From an uncultured Acetatifactor sp. (lineage in GTDB: Bacteria > Bacillota > Clostridia > Lachnospirales > Lachnospiraceae): a stretch of DNA of 64,000 bases. Positions 47,724 to 56,029 of the stretch are shown in pieces (position 1 is the stretch's first letter; the number at the start of each line of letters is the position of its first letter). The notes under the pieces were generated by a model, which saw only the letters and a list, made by a program, of their open reading frames with translations, did no database searches and was not told the DNA's origin. Both the position numbers and the translations under genes were made by a program. The stretch is from contig CANQPH010000100.1 of NCBI GenBank assembly GCA_947625675.1, positions 1 through 64,000 on the forward strand, read 5' to 3'.

Positions 47724-48794
47724 ATGCGATATCAAAAGAGCATCAAATATCTGGAATACCTGGAAAACGGGACGAAGCTGCGCACGGCGGGCTTTGTAAA
47801 AATGGAACTCCGGGATCTTGACGGGGGTTCCGTCCGGGACAAGGTTCCGCAAATCCTCCAGGATGAGGTCCCGCATACCGTTTGCTGCCTTTATTTGCAG
47901 GTCAGGGGCTTCCCCATGCTGGAGAACCTCTCTCGGGAAGTCTATCTGGAAGCCGGGGCCAAAACCTCCCTCCTGGGCGAACTGCAATTTCGCCAAGGAA
48001 AGGCGGAACTGTCGCTGTCAGGCCAGGATGCCAGCCGTCTTGGCCAGGAGGCCCTTTCCTATGAGGAATTGACCGCAATCCGGGTTCCCATTGGCAAGGG
48101 GAAGGAACTTCTTTGTCGCTGGCGGGAAGTCAGCGAAGAAAAAGAAGACTTGCTGCATGCGGCGGAGGCGGCCTCGGAGGCCGAAGCTCCGCTGCCGGAA
48201 CCCGAGCCGGTGCCTCCTTCCTCCGAATTTCAGCGGCCGGCGGAACCGATGCCCGAACCAGCGCAAGTGCTTCTTTCCTGCGAGCTTCAGCGGCCGGCGA
48301 AAGCAGCCCTGGCTCCTAGATCTCCGGCGGAACCGATGCCCGAAGCAGCGCCTGCGCCTCCTTCCTCCGAACTTCAGCGGCTGGAGAAAGTTCTCCCGGA
48401 GGCCCGGCCGCTTCGAAATCCTCCCGGACTGCCGCCTCATTTTTATGAGGATAAATGGCAGCAGTTGTCCAGCATTTATCCCCATATCTCTCCCTTTGGG
48501 GATGACCGGGACTATCTTTCCATCGGCCCGGAGGATTTCGTGGTGCTCCAAAAGCAATATCACGGACTGGTGGCCAACAGCTTTTTGCTCCATGGATATT
48601 ACAATTATGAACATCTGATCCTGGCTAGGATTATGAGTCTGGGACAAGTTCGCTATTATTTGGGGGTGCCGGGCAATTTTTATGAAAAGGAACGGCAGGT
48701 GGCGATCCTGTTCGGCTTTGAAAGCTTTGAATGCAAAAGAGAGCCGGTGCAGGACGGAGATTTCGGATATTATTGCATTCGGGTGGACATATAA
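47724..48794 (+). CDS. Hypothetical protein with Pro/Glu/Ala-rich degenerate repeats between two conserved-looking ends (possibly DUF6128-like)
   Basis: Intact 356-aa ORF; N-terminal 'MRYQKSIKYLEYLENGTKLRTAGFVKME'; C-terminal 'ISPFGDDRDYLSIGPEDFVVLQKQYHGLVANSFLLHGYYNYEHLILAR'. Confidence 0.7.
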   Translation: MRYQKSIKYLEYLENGTKLRTAGFVKMELRDLDGGSVRDKVPQILQDEVPHTVCCLYLQVRGFPMLENLSREVYLEAGAKTSLLGELQFRQGKAELSLSGQDASRLGQEALSYEELTAIRVPIGKGKELLCRWREVSEEKEDLLHAAEAASEAEAPLPEPEPVPPSSEFQRPAEPMPEPAQVLLSCELQRPAKAALAPRSPAEPMPEAAPAPPSSELQRLEKVLPEARPLRNPPGLPPHFYEDKWQQLSSIYPHISPFGDDRDYLSIGPEDFVVLQKQYHGLVANSFLLHGYYNYEHLILARIMSLGQVRYYLGVPGNFYEKERQVAILFGFESFECKREPVQDGDFGYYCIRVDI

Positions 48795-48925
48795 ATTTGA
48801 GCGGATATTTGGGCTTGGATTGGACATCAGAGTTCGGGTGGATATTGAGCCAGGTTGGACATTTGACTATGGATTTTGGCTAACCTTTGATCTTGGACAG
48901 GCATTTATTGACGGGGAGGAATCCG

Positions 48926-49855
48926 CTACAACCCCTCCCCGTCAAAAGCCGGGATAAAGCTTTCACTGGCGGCTTCCCCCTCCTGGAGGAAGCCTTTTTC
49001 GATGCCGATTTCCTGGGCGAACCGCAGAACTCGTCCGTATTCTTCCTCCGTAACCTTTCGGTTCAGTTCCGGATAGTCGGCCATCTGGGGAAGCGGCGTG
49101 TACTGACTCATGATGCTGATGTAAATGTGATCGCCGTAAGTGTTGTGCAGATATCGGAGCACTCGTTTGGAATCCCCCGTACAGCCCGGCAGCACCAGGT
49201 GCCGGACGATGATTCCTCTCCGCATCATCCCCGTTTCGGGATGGAAGACCGGATCGCCCGTCTGTCGGTACATTTCCGCCAGCGCCTCGCTTGCCCTGTC
49301 AAAATAATCCGCCGCATGGGAATACCGCAGGCTCAAGTCAGAAGAAACGTATTTGAAATCCGGCAGATAGATGTCTACCAGCCCTTCCAACAGCCGGAGG
49401 GTCGGGACGGATTCGTAGCCCCCGGAATTATAGACGATGGGAACCCTCAGCCCTTTCCCCTTGGAAATTCGCAGGGCCTCGCAGACCTGAGGGACGAAAT
49501 GGGCGGCGGTCACCAGATTGATGTTGTTGGCGCCTTTGGCCTGGAGCTCCAGAAAAATATCCGCAAGCCTTTCCACGGTGATCTCCCGGCCCGCCTGTCC
49601 CAGGGCGATCGCCCGATTCTGGCAGTAGACGCACTGCAGGCTGCAGCCGGAAAAAAAGACCGTGCCGGAGCCGGTCTGCCCGGAGATGCAGGGTTCCTCC
49701 CAGAGGTGCAGGGACGCCCTGGCCGCTTTCAAACGGGCGGTCTGCCCGCAGTAACCGGTCTGCCCTTCCGTCCGGTCCGCACCGCAGCGGCGGGGACAGA
49801 GGGTGCAGTGCGTCATGGAGGAGGAACTTTCTTGATTGGAAGAGGAAAAGTTCAT
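48926..49855 (-). CDS. Radical SAM protein (pyruvate formate-lyase activase-like)
   Basis: 'GTVFFSGCSLQCVYCQNRAIA' CxxxCxxC-type motif; 'CTLCPRRCGADRTEGQTGYCG'; start at MNFSSSN. Confidence 0.9.
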   Translation of the reverse strand: MNFSSSNQESSSSMTHCTLCPRRCGADRTEGQTGYCGQTARLKAARASLHLWEEPCISGQTGSGTVFFSGCSLQCVYCQNRAIALGQAGREITVERLADIFLELQAKGANNINLVTAAHFVPQVCEALRISKGKGLRVPIVYNSGGYESVPTLRLLEGLVDIYLPDFKYVSSDLSLRYSHAADYFDRASEALAEMYRQTGDPVFHPETGMMRRGIIVRHLVLPGCTGDSKRVLRYLHNTYGDHIYISIMSQYTPLPQMADYPELNRKVTEEEYGRVLRFAQEIGIEKGFLQEGEAASESFIPAFDGEGL

Positions 49856-49979
49856 GGAGGATCCTTTCTTGTAGTAACAGTTCAGACAAACACTAAATTT
49901 GGATGAACTGTTACTTTTTATATGAAATGAGCTGGCCCGTTCGCCGGAGGGCTCACACAGCGGCGGGGACAATTCCCGA

Positions 49980-50152
49980 ACTACAAAGACCGTACTCCCC
50001 AGGACCCTGCTGCGGCTCCACCCGGCGCCCTTACGGCACATGGAAGGTTCTGCTTAGTGCTGCTTTGTTCCCAACCTGACACGGTTCGCAGATTCCCATT
50101 GCGTAAGACCAGACTTCAACGCCGCCGCAGGGCTGCCCTGAGAAATACGGCT
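49980..50152 (-). ncRNA. ffs: Bacterial signal recognition particle RNA (small type; boundaries approximate)
   Basis: Reverse complement has domain IV core GAACCGTGTCAGGTTGGGAACAAAGCAGCACTAAG; terminal helix GCCGTA...TACGGT; strong upstream promoter. Confidence 0.88.
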
Positions 50153-50157
50153 TTATT

Positions 50158-50186
50158 ATTGTACTTGTTTTCTTTTTCCCTGTCAA
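50158..50186 (-). promoter_or_regulatory. Sigma-70-type promoter for SRP RNA: TTGACA-17 nt-TACAAT
   Basis: -35 at 50181-50186, -10 at 50158-50163 on the - strand, 17-nt spacer. Confidence 0.85.
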
Positions 50187-50302
50187 GACAAAGAAAGAAA
50201 CGTTTAGAATTAATTTTCGGGCGGGAGATTTGATTGGCCTTGACAACCCTTCACGGGAATTTTATACTGGATTTATCAAAATTGTTTTCAGGAGGAGACG
50301 CA

Positions 50303-50983
50303 ATGAATAAAAATGCTTTCAGACAGCTTTCTTACGGAGTTTACGTGGTCAGCACCTGGGATCATGGCCGGGCGACCGGATGCACCGCCAACAGCGCCAT
50401 GCAGATCACGTCCGATCCGGCGACCATAGCCGTCAGCATCAATCACGACAACTATACCAACAGCTGCATCCAGGATACGGGCAGGTTCGCTCTCTCCATC
50501 CTGGGAGAGCATTCCGATCCCGGCATCATCGGCGTTTTCGGTTTTAAGAGCGGCAAAGATCACAACAAATTCAACGAGGTGGAGAGTGCAGTCAAGAGCT
50601 ATCTGCCCGTGGTGGCGGACGCCTGCGCCTACATTGTCTGCGAAGTGATCGACAAGATGGAGACCTCTTCCCACACCGTGTTCCTGGGAAAAGTGGTGGA
50701 TGCGGATGTCCTGAAAAAGGACGATCCCATGACTTACGCCTATTATCATAACGTGATCAAGGGCAAGAGCCCCAAGAATGCGCCCACCTACATTGCGGAA
50801 GAGGCTTTAACCGGTTCTGCAGACAGTGCCCAGACTTCCGCAGGGGGAGCTGTCCAGCCCGCAAAATACGTCTGCAGCATCTGTGGCTATGAGTACGATG
50901 GGGACACGCCCTTTGAGGAACTGCCGGAAGACTATGTCTGTCCGATTTGCGGACAGCCCAAGAGCGTTTTTGAGAAAAAATAA
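50303..50983 (+). CDS. Flavin reductase domain fused to C-terminal rubredoxin (high-molecular-weight rubredoxin type)
   Basis: '[43 protein letters not shown]' and '[38 protein letters not shown]'. Confidence 0.92.
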   Translation: MNKNAFRQLSYGVYVVSTWDHGRATGCTANSAMQITSDPATIAVSINHDNYTNSCIQDTGRFALSILGEHSDPGIIGVFGFKSGKDHNKFNEVESAVKSYLPVVADACAYIVCEVIDKMETSSHTVFLGKVVDADVLKKDDPMTYAYYHNVIKGKSPKNAPTYIAEEALTGSADSAQTSAGGAVQPAKYVCSICGYEYDGDTPFEELPEDYVCPICGQPKSVFEKK

Positions 50984-50986
50984 CCT

Positions 50987-51538
50987 TTATTCCGAAGCGA
51001 TGCTATTTTGTGCAGTTCCATTTTGGGCGGCTTCCATTTTCGACCTTTTCTTTTCGGCCTTGTTGCGGAGACGCAGGTCCGTGAAGAATTCCTTCAGGAT
51101 CCCGCTGCATTCCGCTTCCAGCACTCCCCTGGTCACTGTGGCCTGGTGATTGAACTGGGGCATTTCGAGAATGTTCAGGATGGAGCCGCCGCAGCCGGCC
51201 TTGGGATTCATGCAGCCCATGACCACTTCGGGAATCCGGGCCTGGATAATGGCCCCGGCGCACATTTGGCAGGGCTCCAGGGTCACGTAAAGGGTGCAGT
51301 CCTCCAGCCGCCAGTCGCCGATTTTTTTGCTGGCTCTGTCTATGGCGGTGATCTCCGCATGGGAGAGGGTGTTTTTGTCGGTGTTGCGGCGGTTGTAGCC
51401 CCGCCCGATGATCTTGCCTTCGTGGACGATGACGCAGCCGATGGGAACCTCGCCCAGGGCCAGGGCCTTGCGTGCCTGTTTGAGGGCCTCCCGCATATAT
51501 TTTTCGTGAATACTCAAAGGGTTTTGAAGGTCGGCCAT
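50987..51538 (-). CDS. tadA: tRNA adenosine(34) deaminase
   Basis: 'YMREALKQARKALALGEVPIGCVIVHEGKIIGRGYNRRNTDKNTLSHAEITAID', 'CTLYVTLEPCQMCAGAIIQARI'. Confidence 0.95.
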   Translation of the reverse strand: MADLQNPLSIHEKYMREALKQARKALALGEVPIGCVIVHEGKIIGRGYNRRNTDKNTLSHAEITAIDRASKKIGDWRLEDCTLYVTLEPCQMCAGAIIQARIPEVVMGCMNPKAGCGGSILNILEMPQFNHQATVTRGVLEAECSGILKEFFTDLRLRNKAEKKRSKMEAAQNGTAQNSIASE

Positions 51539-51664
51539 TGCGTTTCCTTTCCGCCCGCACTGACGGGCTTTGGCGTTGATGCTATGGAATGATTCGGACT
51601 GTTACCATCATAAGCCTTTTTGGAGAAAAAGACAATATTGTAGTAGGAGAAAGGAGTCAAAAAG

Positions 51665-51976
51665 ATGATCAAAGGATTTAAAATGAAGCTCTACCCTGGC
51701 CAGGAGGCCGAGTATGAGAAAAGGCACAACGAACTATGGCCGGAAATGCAGGACATGATTCACGAGCACGGAGGGAAAAACTACACGATTTTCCTGGATC
51801 AGGAGACCCTGACTCTGTTCGGGTACATCGAGATCGAGGACGAGGAGCTGTGGGCCAAGGGCGCCGACACCGCCATCAACCGCAAGTGGTGGGACTTCAT
51901 GGCGGACATCATGGAGACCAATCCGGACAACAGTCCCGTCAGCATCGACCTGAAGACGGTGTTTCATCTGGACTAA
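51665..51976 (+). CDS. rhaM: L-rhamnose mutarotase
   Basis: 'MIKGFKMKLYPGQEAEYEKRHNELWPEMQDMIHEHGGKNYTIFLDQETLTLFGYIEIED'. Confidence 0.93.
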   Translation: MIKGFKMKLYPGQEAEYEKRHNELWPEMQDMIHEHGGKNYTIFLDQETLTLFGYIEIEDEELWAKGADTAINRKWWDFMADIMETNPDNSPVSIDLKTVFHLD

Positions 51977-51986
51977 AGAGGCATCT

Positions 51987-52071
51987 GTATCGAGGCGGTG
52001 CCTGCGCTGAAGCGGCATCTGCACCAAAGCGGTATCTGCGCTGAAGCGGCATCTGCACCATAACGGCACCA
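51987..52071. repeat. Tandem array, 17-bp unit, about 5 copies, downstream of rhaM
   Basis: GTATCGAGGCGGTGCCT/GCGCTGAAGCGGCATCT/GCACCAAAGCGGTATCT/GCGCTGAAGCGGCATCT/GCACCATAACGGCACC. Confidence 0.88.
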
Positions 52072-52097
52072 GGGCCCGGCGGTATACCGCCGGGCTC
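52071..52097. terminator. Hairpin between convergent rhaM and rhamnosidase genes (terminator-like, no T-tract)
   Basis: GCCCGGCGGTA/TACCGCCGGGC perfect arms. Confidence 0.55.
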
Positions 52098-52148
52098 TGA
52101 TCGCTTATCGCAAGCATTCCATCGGGAAGGAAAGCGGTGCATGGCGGG

Positions 52149-54356
52149 TCACGCCTCTCCGTCTTCCTCCACCAGGCTGTAGAATTGGTAAGTTCCCGCA
52201 GGAACCGTGACGCTCTTGCCTGCAATGACGATTTCCGCTTCCACGGGCGCGGTGATCTGATATTTCCACAGCTCCCGCTCCGGCCAGAGGGCGGTCTCCT
52301 TTTCCCATCGGGAGACAATGCGGCCGTGCCTGGTGTCGAGGGAGGCCTCCAGCCAGTCCAGACGCTTGTCCGGCAGGGGGGAGATCCGCACTTTGGCATA
52401 TCCGGGGGCTTCCTCCAGGGCATTGATCCCTGCGGCCACGCTGTAGACCCAGTCGGTGACGCAGCCGTAGGCGTAGTGGTTGTAGGAATTCATGTTCGCA
52501 CTCCAGAAGTCTCCGTTTTCCATGATGCCGTCCCAATGCTCCCAGACGGTGGTAGCTCCTTTTGTCACGGGGTAGAGCCAGGAAGGATATTTTTCCCGAA
52601 GCAGCAGGGAATAAGCCAGCTCCGTATATCCGTAGTCGCTCAGGACGTGAAGCAGGTAGGGAGTGCCCACGAAGCCGGTCTGCAGCTGGGTGCCGCAGGA
52701 GGAAATCATGCTGGCCAGCTGGTCCGCGGCTGCCTGGGGATTTTCCGCCAGCCTGAAATGGGCCGCCAGCACGCATTCCGTCTGGGTCCGGTAATCCGGG
52801 AAGGTTCTGCGGAAAGTGTACACGATGGTATGGTACAGCTTTTCATAGGCGCTGACATCCTTGCCCAGCACCCTGCCTGCCTTGATGACCAGGGAGGTGG
52901 AATAGGCGTAGAAAGCGGAGGCGATGAATTCCTCCCGGGTGGAACCCTTGTAGCTGCCGGAGGGCGCATCCAGCCCCAGCCAGTCGCCGTAGTGTTCGCC
53001 GCCGGTCCACAGTCCGGCGTTTTTCGTGTTCTGAGTGATATAATCCACCCATTTATGCATGCATTCGAACTGATTTTCCAGGATCTCCGGATTCCCGTAA
53101 GCCAGATAGATGGTCCAGGGGCAAATGGTGGCGGCGTCGGCCCAGGCGGCGCTGGGCTTGGGATTCTGGATGAGATCCGGGATCACGTGGCCCACGTATC
53201 CGTTCTCCCACTGGTCGGCGGCCATGTCCGCCAGCCATTTGGTGAAAAATTTCTCCACGTCGAAATTGAGACTGGCAGTGCGCACGAAGGCCTGGGCGTC
53301 GCCGGTCCAGCCCAACCGTTCATCCCGCTGCGGACAGTCCGTGGGCACGTCCAGGAAGTTTCCTTTTTGTCCCCAGACCACGTTTTCAAAGAACCGGTTC
53401 AGCAAGGGATTGGAACAACTGAGCCTGCCGGTCCGTTTCATGTCGGAATGGAGGACGATGGCGGCGAAGCGTTCCGGCGCCACGGCGGTCATCCCTCCGG
53501 GGAAGGAGTTGATGCGGATGTAGCGGAAGCCCCAGAAGGTCAGCTTCGGCTTGTAGGTCTGCATTCCGTCCCGGCAGACGTACCGGTACTGGGCCTTGGC
53601 GCTGCGGTAATTTTCCGTGTAGAAATTGCCTTCTTTGTCCATGACCTCCGCAAAGGAGAGATCCAGCACTTCTCCGGCGCAGCCCTTCATGTTGGTCTCC
53701 ACGTAGCCGGTGATCTCCTGGCCGAAATCCACCACCACTTCTCCCTTGGGGGTGGTGAAGATGCGGGCGGGGAAAATCCGTTCCTGTTCCCGAATCTCTT
53801 CTCCCTGCTGAGGAATCAGGGTCTCGGAAGGCCCTTCATAGATTTCCACAGGCCGGGAAGACTCTTCTGACCGGGTGGCATCGTAGATTTCTCCGTCATA
53901 GATTTCGGAAAAACGCACGGCGCTTTCTCTTACCGTCCAGTCGGATCCGGAGCAGATCGTCTCCCGGCTTCCGTCGTCATAGACGATTTCCAGCTGGGCC
54001 AACAGGGCGGACGGTTTTTCCTGCAGTTTTTTTTGATATTCCGACCCCTCCCAGCCGGGCATGCGGCTGCGGTACCAGCCCCGGCCCACCAGGACCTGAA
54101 GGCGGTTTTCCTCCTGCAGCAGATCGCTCACGTCATATTCCTGATACTGCAGCCTCTTGGGGTAGGAAGTCCAGCCGGGGGCCAGGATGAAGCTTCCCAC
54201 TCGGCTGCCGTTCAGCTGCGCCTCGTAGACGCCCAGGGCGGTGATGTAGAGCTTCGCTTCCCTCACCGGGCCCCGCAGCGCAAAAGAAACGGAAAACTCG
54301 GGAGCCACAGCCCCCAGATCTTCTTGGCTTTTGATCCATTTCGCATTCCAGTCCAT
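52149..54356 (-). CDS. Alpha-L-rhamnosidase (GH78)
   Basis: 'GWTSYPKRLQYQEYDVSDLL', 'VVDFGQEITGYVETNMKG', 'DVPTDCPQRDERLGWTGDAQAF', 'WADAATICPWTIY', 'GATTVWEHWDGI'; start at MDWNAKWI. Confidence 0.92.
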   Translation of the reverse strand: MDWNAKWIKSQEDLGAVAPEFSVSFALRGPVREAKLYITALGVYEAQLNGSRVGSFILAPGWTSYPKRLQYQEYDVSDLLQEENRLQVLVGRGWYRSRMPGWEGSEYQKKLQEKPSALLAQLEIVYDDGSRETICSGSDWTVRESAVRFSEIYDGEIYDATRSEESSRPVEIYEGPSETLIPQQGEEIREQERIFPARIFTTPKGEVVVDFGQEITGYVETNMKGCAGEVLDLSFAEVMDKEGNFYTENYRSAKAQYRYVCRDGMQTYKPKLTFWGFRYIRINSFPGGMTAVAPERFAAIVLHSDMKRTGRLSCSNPLLNRFFENVVWGQKGNFLDVPTDCPQRDERLGWTGDAQAFVRTASLNFDVEKFFTKWLADMAADQWENGYVGHVIPDLIQNPKPSAAWADAATICPWTIYLAYGNPEILENQFECMHKWVDYITQNTKNAGLWTGGEHYGDWLGLDAPSGSYKGSTREEFIASAFYAYSTSLVIKAGRVLGKDVSAYEKLYHTIVYTFRRTFPDYRTQTECVLAAHFRLAENPQAAADQLASMISSCGTQLQTGFVGTPYLLHVLSDYGYTELAYSLLLREKYPSWLYPVTKGATTVWEHWDGIMENGDFWSANMNSYNHYAYGCVTDWVYSVAAGINALEEAPGYAKVRISPLPDKRLDWLEASLDTRHGRIVSRWEKETALWPERELWKYQITAPVEAEIVIAGKSVTVPAGTYQFYSLVEEDGEA

Positions 54357-54492
54357 GAAATATCCTCCTTTAAGATTTGTTGCTTCTTGACATCTATCAT
54401 ACCAGAAGTTAAAATGAAAAAAAGACCTGTTTTTATCAAAATTGGGGTGTGAAATTATCTCTTTAGGCGCTTTGGCGCCGGGGGAGCGGAGC

Positions 54493-55380
54493 ATGGGAAA
54501 AGAGTATACGTTGGAGCTGGACGAACAGGCGAGAGGGAAGGAAGAAAAGCTGGTGATGATGTCCCTGCGGCAGGAGGACATGGGCAGTCATGGGCATCGC
54601 TTCTTTGAATTGTCCTATATTACCGGCGGCACCGCTTTGCATACCCTGAACGGCGTGTCCGGACCGGTGCAAAAAGGGGATTATTTTCTCCTGGATTACG
54701 GCAGCGTCCACAGCTTTGAGGACAGCCGGGACCTGACCCTGATCAACTGTCTTTTCCTTCCGGAAGTCATCGATGATACCCTGGCGGGATGCCGGACCAT
54801 CGAGGAACTCCTGCGGGTCTGCCTGATCCGCTATCACAGGCAATATTATGGACGTTCGCCCTCCAATCGGGTGTTTCATGACGAGGATGGGGAGATTTTG
54901 AACCTGCTGCAGGGGATGCAGGAGGAATATCGGGAGAAAAATACGGGCTATGCGGAAATTTTCCGCTGCCGTCTCCTGGAGATCCTGATCCGGGTCATGC
55001 GCAAGATTCTTCAAGGGGAAACCCAATTCGGCAAGAGCAGGCAACAGAGCACCTTGGTACAGGAGGCCATCGCATACCTGGACGCCCATTATCGGGAGCG
55101 GATGGTGACGGGACGTTTCTGCGAGGAATACCATTACAGCCCTCAGTACGTCAGCCGCAGATTCCGGCAGGAGACGGGACTGACGGCCCTGGAGTATCTG
55201 CAGAAGGTGCGGATCGAACGAAGCTGCGAGCTTTTGTCCGGCAGCGAACTGCAGATTCAGGAGATCGCCCGGGAGGTGGGTTACGAGGACGTGAAGTTTT
55301 TCGGCAAAGTTTTTCGGAAACTTCTTCATATGTCTCCCGGAGAATATCGGCGGATGACGTCGTACTCGGCCGCTTTTTGA
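54493..55380 (+). CDS. AraC family transcriptional regulator with cupin sensor domain
   Basis: N-terminal cupin-like region; C-terminal HTH 'YSPQYVSRRFRQETGLTALEYLQKVRIERSCELLSGSELQIQEIAREVGYEDVKFFGKVFRKLLHMSPGEYRR'. Confidence 0.9.
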   Translation: MGKEYTLELDEQARGKEEKLVMMSLRQEDMGSHGHRFFELSYITGGTALHTLNGVSGPVQKGDYFLLDYGSVHSFEDSRDLTLINCLFLPEVIDDTLAGCRTIEELLRVCLIRYHRQYYGRSPSNRVFHDEDGEILNLLQGMQEEYREKNTGYAEIFRCRLLEILIRVMRKILQGETQFGKSRQQSTLVQEAIAYLDAHYRERMVTGRFCEEYHYSPQYVSRRFRQETGLTALEYLQKVRIERSCELLSGSELQIQEIAREVGYEDVKFFGKVFRKLLHMSPGEYRRMTSYSAAF

Positions 55381-55438
55381 TTTTTTTGAAAAAAATAATG
55401 CAGCATGCAATAAATCATCCTTTCTACGCATTAATAGG

Positions 55439-56029
55439 GTGAACAGGAGGAAAGCCATGTTGGTTTTATTCATGGCGACAGCGCCCGTTCCGCCTTCCGA
55501 GGCGGAGGTGCTGGACAATTTGCTTGAGAGAATTGCAGAAGGGGACAAGGAGGCGCTGGGAAGGCTCTACCAAATCTCCGGGGCGGCGGTATACGGTTTC
55601 GCACTGTCGCTTTTGAAGGATCGTCACGATGCGGAGGACGTGCAGCAGGAGGTTTATCTGCGGATCTGGCAGACGGCCGGCAAGTACCGGTCCGCAGGAA
55701 AGCCCATGGCGTGGATCTTCACCATCACCAGGAATCTGTGTCTGATGTGTCTGAGAGAACAGAAGAAGACCGTTTCCGTGGATCCCTTGGATTGGCAGAA
55801 CATGTTTGCGGACATCCAGGAAGTGAGTCATGAAGAACGGATTCTGCTGGCATCTCTGCTGGGGGCCTTATCCGATGAAGAAAGGCAGATCGTAGTGCTT
55901 CACGCCATGTCCGGCCTGAGGCACCGGGAAATTGCCAACCTCATGGGCCTGGGTCTTTCCACGGTTCTCTCAAAGTATCACAGGGCCATGAAAAAGCTTC
56001 AGAAGCTGGAGAAAGGAGAGCAGTCATGA
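55439..56029 (+). CDS. ECF-type RNA polymerase sigma factor
   Basis: 'SLLKDRHDAEDVQQEVYLRIWQTAGKYRSAGKPMAWIFTITRNLCL', 'LSDEERQIVVLHAMSGLRHREIANLMGLGLSTVLSKYHRAMKKL'; actual start may be an internal ATG. Confidence 0.9.
   Translation: MNRRKAMLVLFMATAPVPPSEAEVLDNLLERIAEGDKEALGRLYQISGAAVYGFALSLLKDRHDAEDVQQEVYLRIWQTAGKYRSAGKPMAWIFTITRNLCLMCLREQKKTVSVDPLDWQNMFADIQEVSHEERILLASLLGALSDEERQIVVLHAMSGLRHREIANLMGLGLSTVLSKYHRAMKKLQKLEKGEQS

Noticed and set aside
49856-50041. N-terminal extension of the 48926 radical SAM ORF
   Set aside because: The extension overlaps the SRP RNA 3' part; the internal ATG at 49855 is the credible start.
50031-50246. 71-aa - strand ORF over the SRP RNA
   Set aside because: Its sequence is explained by the SRP RNA core and promoter; no independent coding evidence.
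51987-52071. CRISPR array candidate
   Set aside because: 17-bp directly abutting degenerate units with no spacers; a minisatellite, not CRISPR.
52137-53870. 577-aa + strand ORF opposite the rhamnosidase
   Set aside because: Antisense to a well-supported GH78 gene; no recognisable domain.
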